Below, piece by piece: positions 28,779 through 31,274 of a stretch of 31,274 nucleotides of DNA. The stretch is from Stentor coeruleus (lineage: Eukaryota > Ciliophora > Heterotrichea > Heterotrichida > Stentoridae), in contig MPUH01000869.1 in NCBI GenBank assembly GCA_001970955.1, positions 1-31,274 on the forward strand, read 5' to 3'. Position 1 is the stretch's first letter, and each line of letters begins with the position of its first letter. A model generated the notes under the pieces. It did no database searches. It was given only the letters and a program-made list of their open reading frames with translations, and was not told the DNA's origin. Made by a program: the position numbers and the translations under genes.

Positions 28779-29201
28779 CTACAAATTAGATAGAAAATAA
28801 AAGCTAGTTTTGAAATATATGATGAGGATTAGATAAATTTTCGATTTGGGGATAATGAAAAATGGAGGATAGATAAAACTTTTGCGATGAAACATTTGGA
28901 AAACTGGAAAATTCTTAGAGTTTTTATTCCCAATCTTAATTTCCAGCATTTATTTTATTACTGTATCAATAAAAATTTACATCCCCAAATAAGTAATCTT
29001 ATTACAGATTTCAAGTTTTCATATTTGTGTGATCAATTATATAAACAAGTATTTCATTTTTTATTTGTTTTATTACTGTATCATTAAAAATTTACATCCC
29101 CAAATAAGTAATCTTATTACAGATTTCAAGTTTTCATATTTGTGTGATCAATTATGTTATGTCTATAAAAAACTATTTAGAGACAATTTTTCCAAATATA
29201 A
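28779..29201. other. Intergenic region with an 88-bp direct repeat
   Basis: 423 nt upstream of the pseudokinase gene. Apart from the direct repeat I see no gene. Short open frames (28887-29087, 29029-29214) translate the repeat itself and have no family resemblance. Confidence 0.5.
28953..29155 (+). repeat. 88-bp direct repeat, two copies
   Basis: Copies 28953-29040 and 29068-29155 differ at one base (tcaataaaaa versus tcattaaaaa) and are separated by a 27-nt AT-rich spacer. There is no N nearby, so unlike the other duplications this one could be real. The second copy ends 46 nt before the start of the next gene. Confidence 0.88.
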
Positions 29202-31193
29202 ATGGAACTTTTAAAGGAAGATGAGCTTAATCTAGATTCTGCTCAAATTCTATATCAAAATGCTGAAAGAGTCATTATTTACTTGACACAATTAGCAAAT
29301 GGAAGCGTATTAGTTGTTAAAAAAAAAATGATGTCATCTGTAAATGAAGGAAATTCTTTACTAAGAGAAGCTTTTGTTATGAAAACAATGAATCACCCAA
29401 ATATAAGCAAAATTCATGGAGCTCTTTTTGGAGGCTTAAATGGATTTCAATACATTCTTATCATTATGGACTATTACGATGATGGGGATCTTGATAGAGA
29501 AATTAAACAGAGAATGCTAAGTAGAACATTTTGGTCAGAAGAAGAAATTTTTAAAATTTTCAAAGGTCTTATTGAAGGCTTCGCTTATATGCAAGAAAAA
29601 TGTATTAAGCATCGAGATATAACACCTCAAAGTATTCTGCGTCGTGGAAATAATTATGTTATTTACAACTTGGGATATGCATTTAAAACTGAAGAAGAAA
29701 GTAATATTATAGTTGGCACCCCATTGTATTTTTGTCCTTTACTTAGAAATGCTTATCAAATTATAAATAAGGGCTTTTCGTTATCTGCATTCACTCACAA
29801 TGCTTACAAATCAGATGTTTTTTCTTTAGGCCTTATATTTTTGTTTATGGCATCACTACAAGATATAGTAGAACTTGGAACTACAAATGAAAATATTTAT
29901 AACTTAAAACTCAGTTCTAGAATTAACGCTTTGAATTACAATAATCAAATTAAAAAACTTTTATATGCTATGCTTGCTTTTAGTGAAGAAGCTAGGCTTG
30001 ATTTTTTATGTTTAAAAAAATCACTAAATATTGATATTAGCCCTAATGTTGCTTCAGCATCTAAAAATCGAATTATTAATCTGCAGTGTTATTTTAAATT
30101 CCAGGTTTTTGTCCCAAGAATATATGCAAATTCAAAAGTTGGAGAACTTGAAATATTTATAGCAAAGACCAAAATTGTGCAGTGTTTGCAATGTAATGAA
30201 GTAGCTAAAAAACAAGATAGTATTCTCACTGAATGCAATTGTCTCATTCATTATTCTTGTTTTAAGATTGCTGCAATGTTAAGTTTAAACAATAATCGTA
30301 TAGATCAAATATTTTTTTGTCGAAGATGCAACAATTTTCATCTTATAAATAAAAAAAATCTGCATCCTTGCAGTCAATGCTATAATTTCACAACATTTAA
30401 AGAAGAATTGAGTGCTTCGATTTGTCTAAAATGTATTTACCAAAATCGTAGATATGATGGTTACTTGATTTATTATAAAGTTATTAAAACATTAGGTATA
30501 GAAATTTATCAGCAAAATATACAATTTTGTAGTATATGCTTGGGTATTCCAGATGTTCAAATTGGAAATAATCATCCGTACTGCTTTAAATGCATTTTTA
30601 AATATTTTAATCAAGATCAATTTATCTGCATTAATGGATGCTGTAATTTTAAACTAAAAACATTATTAGAAGAAGAACATCAAAAAATGAAGACAATAGA
30701 AAATGAGGAAAAACTAATTCAGAGTNATGAGGAAATACAATTTCAGAGCATCAAATCCTCAATTGAGCCAAGATATACGATAATAGAGAATGAGGAAATA
30801 CAATTTCAGAGCATCAAATCCTCAATTAAGCCAGTTGAGATTCCTAGTAAATTTAACAATATTGAAATCATGGGGTAATTTTTATTTAGATTTTGTACTA
30901 GATGCGGATATAAAGAAATAGCTAAATATTTTATATTTAAGTGCAAGTGTGGTTACTTAAATTGTTCACTATGCAAAAATGATTATCATCCTGGAAATTG
31001 TTGCACTGATCAAATCATACGTTACTGTGATATAGCAATATGCCCATTTAATAAAAATCATTGTTTTAAGCTTAATAATGAAGCAAAGATCATATGCAAT
31101 TCTAATTGTTTATTTTGCATTGCATGCTTAAAAAAACCATGTTCGCATTTAATTTCGAAATGCGAAAAACTACTCTACACAGTACTTTATTAG
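29202..31193 (+). CDS. Pseudokinase fused to RING/IBR zinc modules, spliced (29202-30874, 30890-31193)
   Basis: 658 residues. Residues 15-270 are a protein-kinase fold: VLVVKKK (K40), helix-C E56, HRDITPQSIL (137-146), GTPLYFCP and KSDVFSLGLIF. The glycine loop is missing (YQNAERVIIY), the catalytic-loop Asn is Ser and DFG is NLG (156-158), so catalysis is doubtful. Next come Cys/His clusters: CLQC...CNCLIHYSC...CRRC from 328, CSQC...CLKC, and CSIC...NNHPYCFKC from about 443. After a repeat-rich linker, exon 2 encodes a textbook IBR spacing (C560-x2-C563-x12-C-x-C-x4-C-x2-C-x4-H-x4-C), then a RING2-like cluster (CNSNCLFCIAC). Such an order suggests an RBR-type ubiquitin ligase regulated by, or scaffolded on, a pseudokinase. 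The zinc modules do not all match canonical RING1, so ligase activity is an inference. An N at 30726 leaves residue 509 undefined without breaking the frame. Confidence 0.85.
30703..30833 (+). repeat. Coding tandem repeat (63-nt period) containing an N
   Basis: A 44-nt core, atgaggaaatacaatttcag and on, occurs at 30727-30770 and 30790-30833 with one mismatch, offset 63 nt. A degenerate 23-nt third copy lies at 30703-30725, directly left of the N at 30726. The frame is kept, giving repeated NEE-x-QFQSIKSSI. The copy number may be wrong because the N sits at a copy boundary. Confidence 0.8.
30875..30889 (+). other. 15-nt spliceosomal intron
   Basis: GTAATTTTTATTTAG has GT and AG ends and A at position 10. 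It splits Gly558 after its second base. Without splicing the frame ends at the TAA in the intron. With splicing it continues for 100 codons through a complete IBR pattern. Confidence 0.92.
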
Positions 31194-31274
31194 ACTTTAA
31201 GATAATAATTAGCCCCTTGTCATTTATTATGTGATTAGATTAGATTAATAAATCGTCCCCCGATTAGGGACCAA

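Noticed and set aside
28887-29214. Two short overlapping open frames
   Set aside because: They mainly translate the 88-bp direct repeat and lack any recognisable protein feature.
31240-31274. Possible telomere at the right edge (run of C and one TTAGGG)
   Set aside because: Only a single TTAGGG and no tandem repeat are present, so there is no support for a telomere within the window.
1-31274. tRNA genes
   Set aside because: I looked for B-box-like GGTTCRA motifs with matching arms on both strands and found none convincing; a tRNAscan run would settle it.

Overview
The window looks like macronuclear DNA of a heterotrich ciliate, most like Stentor. The evidence is AT-rich DNA with short intergenic gaps, TAA, TAG and TGA all acting as stops, and ORFs interrupted only by 15-nt GT...AG introns. 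I find four such introns (2008-2022, 10211-10225, 27519-27533, 30875-30889). All four have an A at intron position 10, as described for Stentor introns. Each repairs an apparently truncated or start-less ORF. TGA is not needed as a sense codon in any conserved gene, which argues against a Blepharisma-type code. The genus is an inference.

Layout, left to right. (1) 139-2346: a long coiled-coil protein with one mini-intron. (2) 2347-3752: a poor stretch bounded by two single-N scaffold joins, holding a minus-strand fragment of a protein kinase. (3) 3753-9753: an unknown small protein, then on the minus strand a coiled-coil protein resembling outer-dynein-arm docking subunits, a leucine-rich-repeat protein and a basic unknown protein. 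(4) 9873-16925, all plus strand: a RING-H2 protein with three repeated Cdc48/Ufd1-N-like segments, LST8 (TOR complex subunit), two coiled-coil proteins (one with a CCDC177-like N-terminus) and a divergent Rab GTPase. (5) 17051-20642, minus strand: a very long coiled-coil protein and a protein consisting of only the NPC1 N-terminal cholesterol-binding domain plus one membrane anchor. (6) 21291-23315: eIF2D with an extremely charged inserted linker. (7) 23574-26872, minus strand: a TcdA/Tcd-type t6A dehydratase with a membrane anchor, a CaaX-ending coiled-coil protein that stops 1 nt before it, and NF-YB. (8) 27474-31193, plus strand: an OFA-like MFS transporter and a pseudokinase fused to RING/IBR-type zinc modules. 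Both of these need a mini-intron to be read correctly.

The genes are independent eukaryotic transcription units, not operons. Themes are cilia and cytoskeleton (several coiled-coil proteins), ubiquitin (two RING-type proteins), TOR signalling, translation/tRNA modification and membrane traffic. I recognise no tRNA, rRNA, CRISPR array, transposon or viral element.

The four N bases matter for interpretation. Three are flanked by near-perfect duplications of 27, 59 and 134 nt, so they look like unmerged contig overlaps. The fourth lies in a tandem repeat inside the last gene.
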